Source: Pyruvatibacter sp.
Lineage (GTDB): Bacteria > Pseudomonadota > Alphaproteobacteria > CGMCC-115125
NCBI RefSeq assembly: GCF_040219635.1
Contig: NZ_JAVJSC010000009.1
Span: 248,001-312,000 of the forward strand
Length of the DNA: 64,000 nt
Reading direction: 5' to 3'
A model generated the notes under the pieces. That model was not told the origin of the DNA, made no database searches, and was given only the letters and a program-made list of their open reading frames with translations. The number at the start of each line of letters is the position of its first letter. Positions within the stretch are counted from its first letter, which is position 1. Shown here in pieces: positions 24,834 to 34,267 of the stretch. The translations under genes were made by a program, and so were the position numbers.

Positions 24834-26009
24834 ATGCTAAGATGGATCATCGGCACGCTCGGTGTCGTTATCGCACTGTATTACGCCATTGCCTGGTACG
24901 TCGTGCCCGGCGCCCTTGAGCGTCCGATCAACCGCGTTGCAGCGATGGGGCCATTTCAGGTCAGCGAACCTGCGGCCCGTCTGCACGAACGTCTGATTGT
25001 CGCTGACCTGCACGCCGACACGCTGCTGTGGAGCCGAAACATTCTGGACCGTGCCGACCGCGGCCATGTGGATGTGCCCCGGCTGGCCGACGGCAATGTG
25101 GCGCTTCAGGTTTTTGCAGTTGTCACCAAAGTACCTGACGGCCAGAACTACGATGCCAACACCGCCGACAGCGACCAGATAACCCTGGCCGCCATGGCTC
25201 AGGCCTGGCCGTTTGCCACCTGGAGCAGCCTTCTGGAGCGCGCGCTCTATCAGGCGGGAAAATTGCACATCGCCGCAAACCGTTCCCCCGACATGATAAA
25301 AATCATCCGTACCCGGTCAGACATTGACGCATTGCTGGCCTCGCGTTCTGCGGCACAAAAGACCGTTGGCGGATTGCTTGCCACCGAAGGTGGCCATCCG
25401 CTGGAAGGCCGTATCGCCAACATAGATGCGCTGTATGAAGCGGGCTACCGCATGATTGGCCTGCATCATTTCTTCGACAACGAACTTGGCGGCTCGCTGC
25501 ACGGTGTCACTGGCGAAGGCCTGACTACGTTTGGCCGTGAGGTGGTGGCGGCAGCACAAGCGCGCAATATCATCGTTGATGTTGCCCACTCCTCCCCCAA
25601 CGCTGTGGCTGACGTGCTGGATATGGCAACACGCCCCATAGTGGTGTCGCACACCGGCGTGCGCGGCGCGTGCGACAGCGTGCGCAACCTGTCAGACCCC
25701 CTGATGCAACGCATCGCCGCGCAAGGCGGCCTTATCGGAATTGGCTACTGGGAAGGAGCGATCTGCGACATCAGCCCGGCGGGCATTGCCGCCAGCATCG
25801 TCTATGCCGTCAATCTGCTGGGGGCAGACCATGTGGCCCTTGGCTCGGACTATGACGGGGCCACGCAGGTGGCATTCGATACATCAAAGCTGGTGGTCAT
25901 CACCGATGCGTTGCTTGACGCGGGGCTGGACGAACCCACAATCGCCAAAGTCATGGGCGGCAATCTGATCCGGTTTTTGCGCGCCAATCTGCCACCCGGC
26001 GACGCCTGA
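24834..26009 (+). CDS. Membrane-anchored M19 dipeptidase
   Basis: A 391-residue renal-dipeptidase-family zinc enzyme that cleaves dipeptides. A transmembrane anchor (residues 4-24) precedes the catalytic barrel, so the enzyme faces the periplasm. Zinc ligands: His60 and Asp62 in VADLHADTLLW, Glu185 in LATEGGHP, and histidines in DVAHSSP and IVVSHTG. The substrate-binding segment GSDYDGATQ is present near the C-terminus. The ATG follows GGGGGAAA. The family acts on L- and D-containing dipeptides; the specificity here is unknown. The tmRNA gene follows. Confidence 0.93.
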   Translation: MLRWIIGTLGVVIALYYAIAWYVVPGALERPINRVAAMGPFQVSEPAARLHERLIVADLHADTLLWSRNILDRADRGHVDVPRLADGNVALQVFAVVTKVPDGQNYDANTADSDQITLAAMAQAWPFATWSSLLERALYQAGKLHIAANRSPDMIKIIRTRSDIDALLASRSAAQKTVGGLLATEGGHPLEGRIANIDALYEAGYRMIGLHHFFDNELGGSLHGVTGEGLTTFGREVVAAAQARNIIVDVAHSSPNAVADVLDMATRPIVVSHTGVRGACDSVRNLSDPLMQRIAAQGGLIGIGYWEGAICDISPAGIAASIVYAVNLLGADHVALGSDYDGATQVAFDTSKLVVITDALLDAGLDEPTIAKVMGGNLIRFLRANLPPGDA

Positions 26010-26056
26010 GACTGACTGGGCAATGCCTGAGGCCTAAATACCAGGCATCATCCACC

Positions 26057-26085
26057 TTTAATAAACCCTCCTATGTGCCTATATT
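26057..26085 (+). promoter_or_regulatory. Candidate ssrA promoter
   Basis: TTTAAT and TATATT with a 17-nt spacer lie immediately upstream of the tmRNA acceptor piece. The -10 is good, the -35 weak. The inferred start near 26091 fits the RNA. Confidence 0.5.
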
Positions 26086-26090
26086 GGGGG

Positions 26091-26430
26091 TGTGCCAAGT
26101 CGCACTTGGCTATGGCGATAAATGGTCTGCGAAATAAACCTATCGGACCCGGGGGCAGTACCCGGCGCCTCCACCACAAACCCGCCGTGATTTGCACCCT
26201 ATGCAAACGGCGGGCTTCTGTGGGGGCGAACTAGGATCGACGAGGGCGTAAAGGCAGTGCTTTTGCTCGGCATGGTTCCGCCGTTATCGGGCCATCTTAG
26301 TAGTTGCAAACGACAACTATGCGGAAGCTCGTCTCGCTGCTTAACGCAGTGCGACCGCTTCAAATTAAGTCTTAACGGTTCGCGCCGTTGAGCGGGGTCC
26401 GAGGGCACCTGGCAACAGAAGCCCTCACTT
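26091..26430 (+). ncRNA. ssrA: tmRNA, two-piece circularly permuted
   Basis: Ribosome-rescue RNA in the permuted form. The acceptor piece comes first and ends in GCGCCTCCACCA at 26176, with the T-arm CCGGG-GGCAGTA-CCCGG before it. A hairpin-forming spacer (CCCGCCGT/ACGGCGGG) is presumably removed. The coding piece starts at 26222 with GGGGGCG, which pairs with CGCCTCC of the acceptor strand. The tag frame starts at the resume codon GCA (26306) and reads ANDNYAEARLAA, stop at 26342. A final stem GAGGGC/GCCCTC closes near 26426. Outer ends are approximate. Confidence 0.95.
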
Positions 26431-26520
26431 TATCCATTCCGCCCTCCCCTACATGTCCTCCCGCACTCAAATACACGTCATGCCTGACTTGATCGGGATG
26501 AGAATGAACGGGTGACTGAA

Positions 26521-26554
26521 CCCCGACCACACTTTGACCCCGACCACACTTTGA
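26521..26554. repeat. Perfect 17-bp tandem duplication
   Basis: The unit CCCCGACCACACTTTGA occurs twice without a gap, in the spacer between ssrA and sspB. The rest of this spacer (26431-26520, 26555-26620) holds no clear element. It may be a slippage product or a pair of protein sites. Confidence 0.8.
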
Positions 26555-26620
26555 CGGAGCCACCCGTATTGGCGATAAAGACGTTCATTGCATCCAGCAA
26601 CCCTGCAGGAGCCCGCCCCC

Positions 26621-27115
26621 GTGCCAAGCGACACAATTCCCTATGACGTTCTCGCCCGCGAAGCGCTGCGGCGCGTTGTACATGATGTGCTGGTGATTGC
26701 GCGTGACGAAGGCCTGCCTGGCGACCACCACTTTTTCATCACCTTCCGGACCAACACGCCGGGCGTTTCCATGAGCGACCAGCTCAAGGCAGAGTTTCCC
26801 GAAGAGATGACCATCGTACTGCAACACCAGTACTGGGATCTGGAAATCACGCCGGAGCAGTTCAGCGTCAAACTTGCCTTTGGTGGCGTGCCGCGTGAAC
26901 TCGTCGTACCGTTCAAGGCGGTGTCGGCCTTCTTCGACCCCAGCGTTCAGTTCGGCCTGCAGTTTTCAGCCCTCGCAAGCGACCCGGCCGGCTCTGACAC
27001 CGCAACGGCCCAAGCGGACACTGCCGCCCCTGAGGCTGACGAGGCTGATGCTATTGAAAAACCTGACGACACGCCGGGTGAAGTCGTCAGCCTGGATGCA
27101 TTCCGCAAAAAGTAG
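26621..27115 (+). CDS. sspB: SspB-like ClpXP adaptor (alpha type)
   Basis: A 164-residue adaptor that hands ssrA-tagged proteins to ClpXP. The globular domain begins IPYDVLAREALRRVVHDVL and continues through HHFFITFRTNTPGVSMSDQL and VLQHQYWDLE, as in alphaproteobacterial SspB. An acidic, Ala/Asp-rich linker (about 125-150) leads to the C-terminal ClpX-binding motif EVVSLDAFRKK. I chose the GTG at 26621, which has AGGAG 9 nt upstream, over the open TTG at 26588. It directly follows ssrA, whose tag is its substrate. Confidence 0.93.
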   Translation: MPSDTIPYDVLAREALRRVVHDVLVIARDEGLPGDHHFFITFRTNTPGVSMSDQLKAEFPEEMTIVLQHQYWDLEITPEQFSVKLAFGGVPRELVVPFKAVSAFFDPSVQFGLQFSALASDPAGSDTATAQADTAAPEADEADAIEKPDDTPGEVVSLDAFRKK

Positions 27116-27193
27116 CATCTGCGTTGGTATCAGGCCCTGCCCCGTGCTAAACCGCTGGCCGTTTCTCAACATCAGCCACGCGAGCACAGGCCC

Positions 27194-28588
27194 ATGACAA
27201 AGACGCGCACCGAGACCGACAGCTTCGGCCCCCTCGAAGTCCCTGCCGACAAATACTGGGGCGCGCAGACCCAACGCTCTCTGGGCAACTTCAAGATCGG
27301 CACCGAGACAATGCCAAAGCCGCTGGTCCGCGCTTTGGGTATCGTCAAACGCTCCGCAGCTCTCGCCAACATTGCGCTGGATAACATCGACGCAAAAACC
27401 GGCAACGCAATTGCTGCGGCCGGGCTGGAAGTGGCAGAAGGAAAACTCGACGACAATTTCCCGCTGGTCGTCTGGCAGACCGGCTCCGGCACACAGTCCA
27501 ACATGAATGCCAACGAGGTGATCGCCAACCGCGCCATTGAAATGCTTGGTGGCGAAATCGGCTCAAAAGAGCCCGTGCACCCCAACGATCACGTCAACAG
27601 GTCCCAGTCGTCCAATGACACATTTCCCACTGCCATGCACATTGCAGCAGGCGAGGAAGCCCATCACACGCTTATTCCCGCCCTGCAAAAACTGCGCAAT
27701 GCACTCAACGAAAAGGCAAAGGAATGGGCCGACATCATCAAGATCGGTCGCACCCATACCCAGGATGCGACACCGCTGACGCTGGGTCAGGAGTTTTCGG
27801 GTTACGTCGCTGCCATCGATAACAGCATTCGCCGCGTCGCACAGTCATTGCCCGCCATCATGCAACTCGCCCAGGGCGGTACGGCAGTTGGCACCGGCCT
27901 TAACGCCAAGGTGGGCTTTGCAGAAAAGTTTGCAGAAGAAGTGGCGACACTCACCAAACTGCCTTTTGAAACTGCTCCCAACAAGTTTGAGGCGCTGGGC
28001 ACCCACGATGCCATGGTTGAACTGTCCGGTGCGCTCAACACTGTGTCCGTGAGCCTGTTCAAGATCGCCAACGACATTCGCTTCCTGGGTTCAGGCCCGC
28101 GCTCCGGCCTTGGCGAACTGTCACTGCCGGAAAACGAACCCGGTTCGTCCATCATGCCCGGCAAAGTGAACCCCACTCAGTGTGAAGCGCTGACCATGGT
28201 GTGCACGCAGGTGATGGGCAACCACACCACCACCACCATTGCCGGCAGTCAGGGCCACTTCGAGCTGAACGTCTATAAGCCCGTTATCGCCTATTCGGTG
28301 TTGCAGTCCATCCGACTGTTGGCAGATGCCTCCGTCAGCTTCACGGATAACTGCGTGGTCGGTATCGAGCCGCGCCGCGACAACATCACCGACCTTATGA
28401 ACAGGTCACTTATGCTGGTAACGGCACTCGCTCCCAAGATCGGCTATGACAATGCCACCAAGGTCGCCAAGACCGCCCACAAGAATGGAACGACGCTGCG
28501 CGAGGAGGCCGTGGGCCTTGGCTTTGTCACCGAAGCCGAGTTTGATGAAGTGGTGCGGCCGGAAAACATGATCGGACCGTCTGCCTAG
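27194..28588 (+). CDS. fumC: Fumarate hydratase, class II
   Basis: A 464-residue iron-independent fumarase of the aspartase/fumarase superfamily, for the fumarate-malate step of the TCA cycle. The conserved blocks are TGSGTQSNMNANEV (about residues 97-110), HPNDHVNRSQSSNDTFPTA (about 130-148), and the catalytic-loop signature GSSIMPGKVNPTQCEA. The length is that of E. coli FumC. The ATG has only a weak ribosome site. It lies 78 nt after sspB and is followed by the RHH gene on the same strand. Confidence 0.98.
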   Translation: MTKTRTETDSFGPLEVPADKYWGAQTQRSLGNFKIGTETMPKPLVRALGIVKRSAALANIALDNIDAKTGNAIAAAGLEVAEGKLDDNFPLVVWQTGSGTQSNMNANEVIANRAIEMLGGEIGSKEPVHPNDHVNRSQSSNDTFPTAMHIAAGEEAHHTLIPALQKLRNALNEKAKEWADIIKIGRTHTQDATPLTLGQEFSGYVAAIDNSIRRVAQSLPAIMQLAQGGTAVGTGLNAKVGFAEKFAEEVATLTKLPFETAPNKFEALGTHDAMVELSGALNTVSVSLFKIANDIRFLGSGPRSGLGELSLPENEPGSSIMPGKVNPTQCEALTMVCTQVMGNHTTTTIAGSQGHFELNVYKPVIAYSVLQSIRLLADASVSFTDNCVVGIEPRRDNITDLMNRSLMLVTALAPKIGYDNATKVAKTAHKNGTTLREEAVGLGFVTEAEFDEVVRPENMIGPSA

Positions 28589-28612
28589 ACGACCGTAACG
28601 CGGAAGCAAACC

Positions 28613-28858
28613 ATGCCCGGCGACATCAAACGGTCTGTGACCATTGCAGGCCACCGTACATCCATCACACTTGAGCCGGAGTTCTGGTCAGCGCTCAAGG
28701 AAATGGCGTGTACACGGAAGATTTCTGTGAATGAGTTGGTGCGCAAAATTGACGAAACCCGCAACCGCGCAGATCCGCGAGGGCTTTCCAGCGAAGTGCG
28801 TGTGCATATTCTGCGGCACTTCAAGGATGCCACAGCATGTGACACGACCGACCGATAG
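28613..28858 (+). CDS. Ribbon-helix-helix domain protein (RHH_4 type)
   Basis: An 81-residue protein with the ribbon-helix-helix fold. The beta-strand RTSITLEPEFWSALKEMA is followed by helix KISVNELVRKIDETR, then a basic C-terminal helix SSEVRVHILRHFKD. This matches the RHH_4 family, short presumed DNA-binding dimers common in alphaproteobacteria. Targets are unknown. It lies 24 nt after fumC with CGGAAG upstream of the ATG and may be co-transcribed. Its 3' end abuts the convergent AsmA-family gene by 2 nt. Confidence 0.85.
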   Translation: MPGDIKRSVTIAGHRTSITLEPEFWSALKEMACTRKISVNELVRKIDETRNRADPRGLSSEVRVHILRHFKDATACDTTDR

Positions 28859-28860
28859 CC

Positions 28861-31800
28861 TCACGGAGTTGCCGTTGGCTCGTCCGCTGCATTTGGCAGA
28901 TCAAGAATAACGCGCAATTCTTCCGCGCTATCGCCGCCCAAAGCATCAATGTCCCGCGCGATCAACATGCGCCCGACATACGCCTCAAGATCGGCGGATT
29001 TTACAGTGCGATCCATTGCAGACATATCGCCGGAAAACACAATCTGCACCGGCGGCGCGGCTTCAGGCTCCAAAAGGTCAAACGACGTCTCAACGTCCAG
29101 CGCATACCGCCCCACATCTGCGAACGCCGCTGTTGTGCCTTTTGCATGGGTGGTTTCCACCTGAATATCAGGTGCCCGCAAAACACCTGCCGTCATGGCA
29201 AGACGGCCTTGCAGCGACGTGAACGGCGTTGTCCCGCGGTTAAGCGTGGCGTCGGCCAGATCGGCAAAGTCTTCTACGCGCTCAAGCAGTTCAATACCTT
29301 GCGACAGGGCAGCCAGATCAATCCCGGCAAATGCACCATCGCGCGCTTCAAAACCGCCCTCGCCCTTCAACGAAGAGACCAACGCCAGCGCACTTAGCCC
29401 CTTGCCAGATAACGACAGATCGAACCCGCCGGTACCGGACGCAAAGCCGGCATAGCCCAGCACGCCACTTACCTCGCCCAGATCAAAGCCGTTTGCCGCG
29501 ATGCTTGTTTCCAGCGTCAGACCATCTTGTGCCGCAAGTGTGCCAGAGGCACGCACCTGACCACCGAACGCCCGCCCTGTTGCATCGCTGACTGTCAGCG
29601 TGCCTGCTTCAAGTCGGCCTTTGGCATCAACCTGATCAAACAAGATATCACCAACAACGACCCCGCCGCCGGAGAAGGTAAGGTCAAGAGCCGCACCGGT
29701 AAGCCAATCAGTTTTGAGAAGCTGCGTACTCCAACTGTCTGTAATGCCATCAGCCGGGACATCGTCTGCGACGGGCGGTGCTGAGCTTGTAAAGTCGCCG
29801 CGTACAATGCCAGCCACAAGCCCCGCATCCAGCGCGCGGGACACCACGGAGATCGCACCCTGAGGCACGAGACCACCTGTAAACAGGGTGCCTGACACGT
29901 CAGCATCTATGCTGCTGCTACCAGCTCTCATCATGAGCGAGGCCGACTGCACCGCATAATTTTCTGCTTCAAAGGCAATGTCCCCACGCACCTGTGCATG
30001 ATCGATGCCTGCAAGCGTGTAGCCCGCCACCTGTGCCACCGCGACCGGGTCGCTGGCGTCGGCCGTGATATCAAATTCATAGGCCAATGCATTGCCGGTA
30101 AGGTCGAGCGTACCCGCAACACTGGCGGTCAGCACAGTCAGCGCGGCTTCTGCGGCAACCGCCACCGGTGCACCCATCTGTCCCTGCACGGCAAGTGTCA
30201 GCGACGGCACGTCACCCTGCGCTACATCAAACGCCGCATCATTCGCAGGTGTCTCGCCGCGAACGCCTGCCAGCGCCGCCAACGCCTGCACAATACCCTG
30301 CCAGGCATCTGCCTCCAGCAGAGCCGTGCCATTGTAGGCGGCGTCCGACATGCCATCTGCACCAGGCGTCAGCAACGCCTCGCTTTCAAACCGTACCGTA
30401 TCAATACGGCCGATCATGGAAACGGCAACCGTCTGGGCGCGTGATGCCTCCTCGCCCGATGAAGAAGGCCAGGCCGCATTGGCACTCAGGGAAAGGGGTG
30501 CCAGTCCCTCCAGCGAATGTTGGGGCAGCGGCAACAGACCTTCCAGTGACCCGACATCGGGAGCTGTCAGCGTTGCCTGATACTCACCTTCCGCAGAGGT
30601 CGAGGCACCCTTGAGCGTAGCACTTGCCCCGCGCGCGCTCCTGAACAACAACTCGCGCACCGTCAGCGCGTCATCCAGGGCTGTGAGATCAAGCCGAAAG
30701 TCTTCAACATGCAGCGCTCCCAAATCGAGCGATGCAATGTTCAAAACGACGTCTCCGTCAAACCCCAGATCAGTGGAGCGTCCCGGCACGAATGTATCCA
30801 GAAATGGAATCGCGCCTTCAGCCAGCGCGATACGCTCCATGTCCAAAGACACTTTGACCTTAGGCCGGTCGTCAAAGGTTGTTGAAACCTGCCCGGCCGC
30901 ACGACCGCCATCAATCATCAGCACCAGCCGGTCGAGTCCAAGACGCTCAGGTGTCAAAAACACACCGCCACGACCGTCAAGCGTTTCAAGCGGCATCGCA
31001 CCAAGCACCGGGGGGACACTGCCGCTGCCAAGCCATGCAGCAAACTCCTTGGGATCTTTGCTGGTGAGCGCAACATCTCCCGAAAAATAGGGCCCTTCAT
31101 TGCCCAAAGCCAACGCGCCGGTTATCTGGGTGTGTGTGTCCCCGGCAAGCGTTGCATCCAGCGCGGTAACCGAGACGGCACCGTCTGCCACAGTGGTAAT
31201 CAGATTGACATCCGTAAGCACCGCAAACCCGCCCCCCGTCGGCAAGCCCGTCGCAGGAAGCCGCACCTGCTCGGCCACAAGGTCGTAGCTACCATTTGGC
31301 GCACCGGCGATCAGGCTGCTGACCGCCTGCACCACCGCTTCACGATCCAGCGCAATTCCGGCTGTCTCAAAGCCAGTAAGGTCGATACGATTTACAGCCA
31401 GCGCCGCCGTGACAATAAATTGAGAACCGGAGGTTGCTGCAACATTGCCGGACATCTTCACAGCCCCGGCTTCCGCTTCAATGTCTCGCAGCGTAAGGCC
31501 ATCCGGCGCTGCAACAAGGCCGGCGGTCAACGACACCGGTTGCCCGGCGGTCAACGCGCCAAGCTCAGGGGTGAGATCGGCAGCGGCCGCAGCACTGATG
31601 GCTCCATCAAAACGAACATCCCCGCCGCGTCCTGTTACGATACCGCGAAAGGCCAGCTCAGCATTTTCAAATGTGAAAGCGACATTCGCCGGATAGGCTT
31701 TCTCGGACGAAACTTCCCCGAGCGTTGCCGTGAAGGATGCCGCGTGTCCGCCGATGCTCGCGCTGCCCTTTGAGCGGTAAGGTCCCGCAAGCCCGTCAGC

Positions 31801-32355
31801 ACCCAAAAGCGCATTGATCGCATCTATGGTGTAATGAGTTCCCAAACCCAGATTGCTAAATCCGATCCACCCTTTGGTGATTTCAATTTCACCGATAGTG
31901 ACCGGCGGCATTCCCTGCAATGGATCAGCGACTGTATCGCCCTGGGAGTTTTCCTGACCGGTGCTGCCATTGCGAAACTGCCAGTTGCTGCGGCCTTCAG
32001 CGGTTTCCTCAAGCCGCAACCGCGGCGCGTCAACCGTCAGACGACTAACCTCAAGGTCACCGCGAAACAGCGACCCCAAAGAAAGCTCAGCCGTCATGCT
32101 GGCAATCTCCAGCATGTGCGGTGTACTGGCGCCTTCCACATTTGCAAGCGTCAGTTTGCCAAGCGTCAGCTTTGGCGTGGGCAGAAGTGAAATGCGAACA
32201 TCGCCGGCGATGTTCACGTCGCGCCCGGTCACAGCTTCCGCCTGCGCTTCAATCAACCCTGCATACCGGCTCCAGTCCAAAAAGCCGGGCACGATGAGGG
32301 CCGCCGCAACCAGTAGGGCAAGCGCCAGGCCTGCGTAGGACCAGATTGACCGCAA
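28861..32355 (-). CDS. Large AsmA-family protein
   Basis: A 1164-residue AsmA-like protein. A signal anchor at residues 5-25 leads into the AsmA N-terminal domain (GFLDWSRYAGLIEAQAEAVT, then LTLGKLTLAN), and a very long repetitive beta-rich region forms the periplasmic part. The C-terminal AsmA_2-like domain includes GTGGFDLSLSGKGLSALAL and LSQGIELLERVEDFADLADA. Family members are inner-membrane-anchored bridge proteins thought to move phospholipid to the outer membrane or aid its assembly. The start is TTG, with GGGAG 7 nt upstream. It is bracketed by RHH and DUF4169 genes on the other strand. Confidence 0.88.
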   Translation of the reverse strand: MRSIWSYAGLALALLVAAALIVPGFLDWSRYAGLIEAQAEAVTGRDVNIAGDVRISLLPTPKLTLGKLTLANVEGASTPHMLEIASMTAELSLGSLFRGDLEVSRLTVDAPRLRLEETAEGRSNWQFRNGSTGQENSQGDTVADPLQGMPPVTIGEIEITKGWIGFSNLGLGTHYTIDAINALLGADGLAGPYRSKGSASIGGHAASFTATLGEVSSEKAYPANVAFTFENAELAFRGIVTGRGGDVRFDGAISAAAAADLTPELGALTAGQPVSLTAGLVAAPDGLTLRDIEAEAGAVKMSGNVAATSGSQFIVTAALAVNRIDLTGFETAGIALDREAVVQAVSSLIAGAPNGSYDLVAEQVRLPATGLPTGGGFAVLTDVNLITTVADGAVSVTALDATLAGDTHTQITGALALGNEGPYFSGDVALTSKDPKEFAAWLGSGSVPPVLGAMPLETLDGRGGVFLTPERLGLDRLVLMIDGGRAAGQVSTTFDDRPKVKVSLDMERIALAEGAIPFLDTFVPGRSTDLGFDGDVVLNIASLDLGALHVEDFRLDLTALDDALTVRELLFRSARGASATLKGASTSAEGEYQATLTAPDVGSLEGLLPLPQHSLEGLAPLSLSANAAWPSSSGEEASRAQTVAVSMIGRIDTVRFESEALLTPGADGMSDAAYNGTALLEADAWQGIVQALAALAGVRGETPANDAAFDVAQGDVPSLTLAVQGQMGAPVAVAAEAALTVLTASVAGTLDLTGNALAYEFDITADASDPVAVAQVAGYTLAGIDHAQVRGDIAFEAENYAVQSASLMMRAGSSSIDADVSGTLFTGGLVPQGAISVVSRALDAGLVAGIVRGDFTSSAPPVADDVPADGITDSWSTQLLKTDWLTGAALDLTFSGGGVVVGDILFDQVDAKGRLEAGTLTVSDATGRAFGGQVRASGTLAAQDGLTLETSIAANGFDLGEVSGVLGYAGFASGTGGFDLSLSGKGLSALALVSSLKGEGGFEARDGAFAGIDLAALSQGIELLERVEDFADLADATLNRGTTPFTSLQGRLAMTAGVLRAPDIQVETTHAKGTTAAFADVGRYALDVETSFDLLEPEAAPPVQIVFSGDMSAMDRTVKSADLEAYVGRMLIARDIDALGGDSAEELRVILDLPNAADEPTATP

Positions 32356-32481
32356 AGTAATGCTCCCTGCCCGCGGGCGTAATAGTGACGTATGGTGGCT
32401 GAGAGCGCTGAATCGTCAACTTTTGCGCGCTGTTCGGCTATGTTCAGACATTACGGCACATTGCACAATGATCCAAAAGCC

Positions 32482-32748
32482 ATGACCCAAAAAGATGACG
32501 AAACGTCAAAAGTGGTCCCTTTCGCACGCCGTCCATCACGAACCGGCGCCCCCGCGAAACCGCGCCACCTGCGCAAACAACAGGCTCGCGCCGAAAAAGC
32601 GGCACACGCTGCTGCCAACCGCGCAAGATACGGTCGTACCAAATCAGAAAAGCAGGCTGACCGTGCCGATACGCAGCGGATTGTGAAACTGGTTGATGGT
32701 GCGAAGCGCAACACCACCGCGGGTGACGCCGACAAACCTGAAACCTAG
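32482..32748 (+). CDS. DUF4169 family small basic protein
   Basis: An 88-residue, highly charged protein with the DUF4169 pattern: a helix rich in Arg, Lys and Ala (HLRKQQARAEKAAHAAANRA, about residues 29-48) followed by RYGRTKSEK and a further helix. The function is unknown; the composition suggests nucleic-acid or ribosome association, but that is a guess. The ribosome site is weak and the frame is open 30 codons upstream, so the start is uncertain. The stop overlaps that of the convergent oxidase in CTAG. Confidence 0.8.
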   Translation: MTQKDDETSKVVPFARRPSRTGAPAKPRHLRKQQARAEKAAHAAANRARYGRTKSEKQADRADTQRIVKLVDGAKRNTTAGDADKPET

Positions 32749-34145
32749 ACGTCCGGCAGCATCTTGCCAGGGTTCATGATGCCATCCGGATCAAGCGCCT
32801 TCTTGATTGCCCGCATCATGTCCACGGCATCGCCGTGCTCAAGAGCCAAAAAATGTTTCTTGCCAATGCCAATGCCGTGTTCGCCCGTGCAGGTGCCGCC
32901 CGCCGCCAACGCCCGCATCACCAGCCGCGCATGCAAAGCCTGCGCTGTGTCAACCTCTGCACCGTCATCAGGATCAACCAGCAAAATGAGGTGAAAGTTG
33001 CCATCACCCACATGCCCCACCAGCGGTGCAATCAGGTGTGCCTCCTCCACATCGGCTCTTGTCTGGCTAATAACACCGGCAAGCTGCGACACAGGCACAC
33101 ACACGTCGGTGGTAAAGCCTTTTCTGCCAGGTGAAAGTGCAAGTGCCGCGTAATACGCGCTGTGCCGTGCCTCCCATAGACGCGTGCGGTCTTCTGCCCG
33201 CGTCGCCCATTCAAAATCACCGCCACCATTGGCCTGTGCCAGGTCAGCCACGCGCTGCGCCTGTTCGCGCACACCCGCCGCTGAACCGTGAAACTCCAAA
33301 AACAGCATCGGCTGCTCTGGCAGACCAAGCTGCGAATAGGCGTTACATGCGCGCACCATTACATCGTCCAGCAACTCAATACGCGCCACGGGAATGCCTG
33401 ACTGGATGGTCTGAATGACGGTTGCAACGGCATCATCAACGGATGCAAAGCTGCATGTCGCAGCACCCGTTTCTTCCGGTATGCCATGCAGACGCAGAGT
33501 GATTTCGGTGATGACACCAAGCGTGCCTTCGGCCCCGGTAAGCAGATGCGTCAGATCATAACCTGACGCAGACTTTCGCGCCCGCCCGCCGGTACGCACC
33601 ACCGAGCCATCGGCCAACACAACAGTGAGCCCAAGCACATTTTCGCGGACTGTACCGTAGCGCACCGCATTGGTGCCGCTGGCGCGCGTCGACACCATAC
33701 CGCCAACGGTTGCGTCCGCACCCGGATCAACCGGCATAAAAAGGCCCGTATCGCGCAAATGAGCATTGAGGGTTTTGCGCGTGATTCCCGCCTGAACCGT
33801 GCAATCCAGATCTTCCGCACTGACCCGCACAACATCTGCCATCTGCGACATATCAATCGTCACACCACCGCGCACCGCCGCGACATGCCCCTCAAGCGAG
33901 GTGCCTGCACCAAAGGGAATGACGGCCACTTTATGGCGCGCGCACTCAGAAACAATCAGCGACACTTCATCGGTGGAGTGCGGGAAAACCACGGCATCAG
34001 GCGCGGCCCCCGCGTGCCAGCTTTCATCATGGCCGTGCTGCTCGCGCATTGCCCACGAGGTCACCAGCCGGTCGCCAAAATGGGGTGAAAGCGCATCAAT
34101 CACGTGTGACATCACAGCGTTGGTATCTGTATCCTGTCGTTGCAT
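32745..34145 (-). CDS. FAD-linked oxidase, D-lactate dehydrogenase/GlcD-like
   Basis: A 466-residue flavoprotein with an FAD_binding_4 domain (VVFPHSTDEV, VIPFGAGTSLEGH, VDPGADATVGGMVSTRASGT) and an FAD-oxidase C-terminal domain ending GTCTGEHGIGIGKKHFL and DPDGIMNPGKML. This architecture covers D-lactate dehydrogenase (cytochrome), glycolate oxidase GlcD and D-2-hydroxyglutarate dehydrogenase. The sequence looks closest to the mitochondrial D-LDH type, but no single activity can be assigned. The ATG at 34145 follows GGGAAG. It is divergent from the thioesterase. Confidence 0.9.
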   Translation of the reverse strand: MQRQDTDTNAVMSHVIDALSPHFGDRLVTSWAMREQHGHDESWHAGAAPDAVVFPHSTDEVSLIVSECARHKVAVIPFGAGTSLEGHVAAVRGGVTIDMSQMADVVRVSAEDLDCTVQAGITRKTLNAHLRDTGLFMPVDPGADATVGGMVSTRASGTNAVRYGTVRENVLGLTVVLADGSVVRTGGRARKSASGYDLTHLLTGAEGTLGVITEITLRLHGIPEETGAATCSFASVDDAVATVIQTIQSGIPVARIELLDDVMVRACNAYSQLGLPEQPMLFLEFHGSAAGVREQAQRVADLAQANGGGDFEWATRAEDRTRLWEARHSAYYAALALSPGRKGFTTDVCVPVSQLAGVISQTRADVEEAHLIAPLVGHVGDGNFHLILLVDPDDGAEVDTAQALHARLVMRALAAGGTCTGEHGIGIGKKHFLALEHGDAVDMMRAIKKALDPDGIMNPGKMLPDV

Positions 34146-34267
34146 CACGCTGCATCTTCCCTGCACATCTGAAAAAATATTACCCCGGAAACGGCACCCG
34201 CACCATTCACTTGACGTTCACAGCGCACCGCACATTTTCAGGATGAGCCTCCCCTCACCCGAAAAGT

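Noticed and set aside
26372..26563. A minus-strand open frame near the tandem repeat that looked like a transposase remnant
   Set aside because: It overlaps the tmRNA 3' end, has no ribosome site or recognisable domain, and there are no inverted repeats or target-site duplications.
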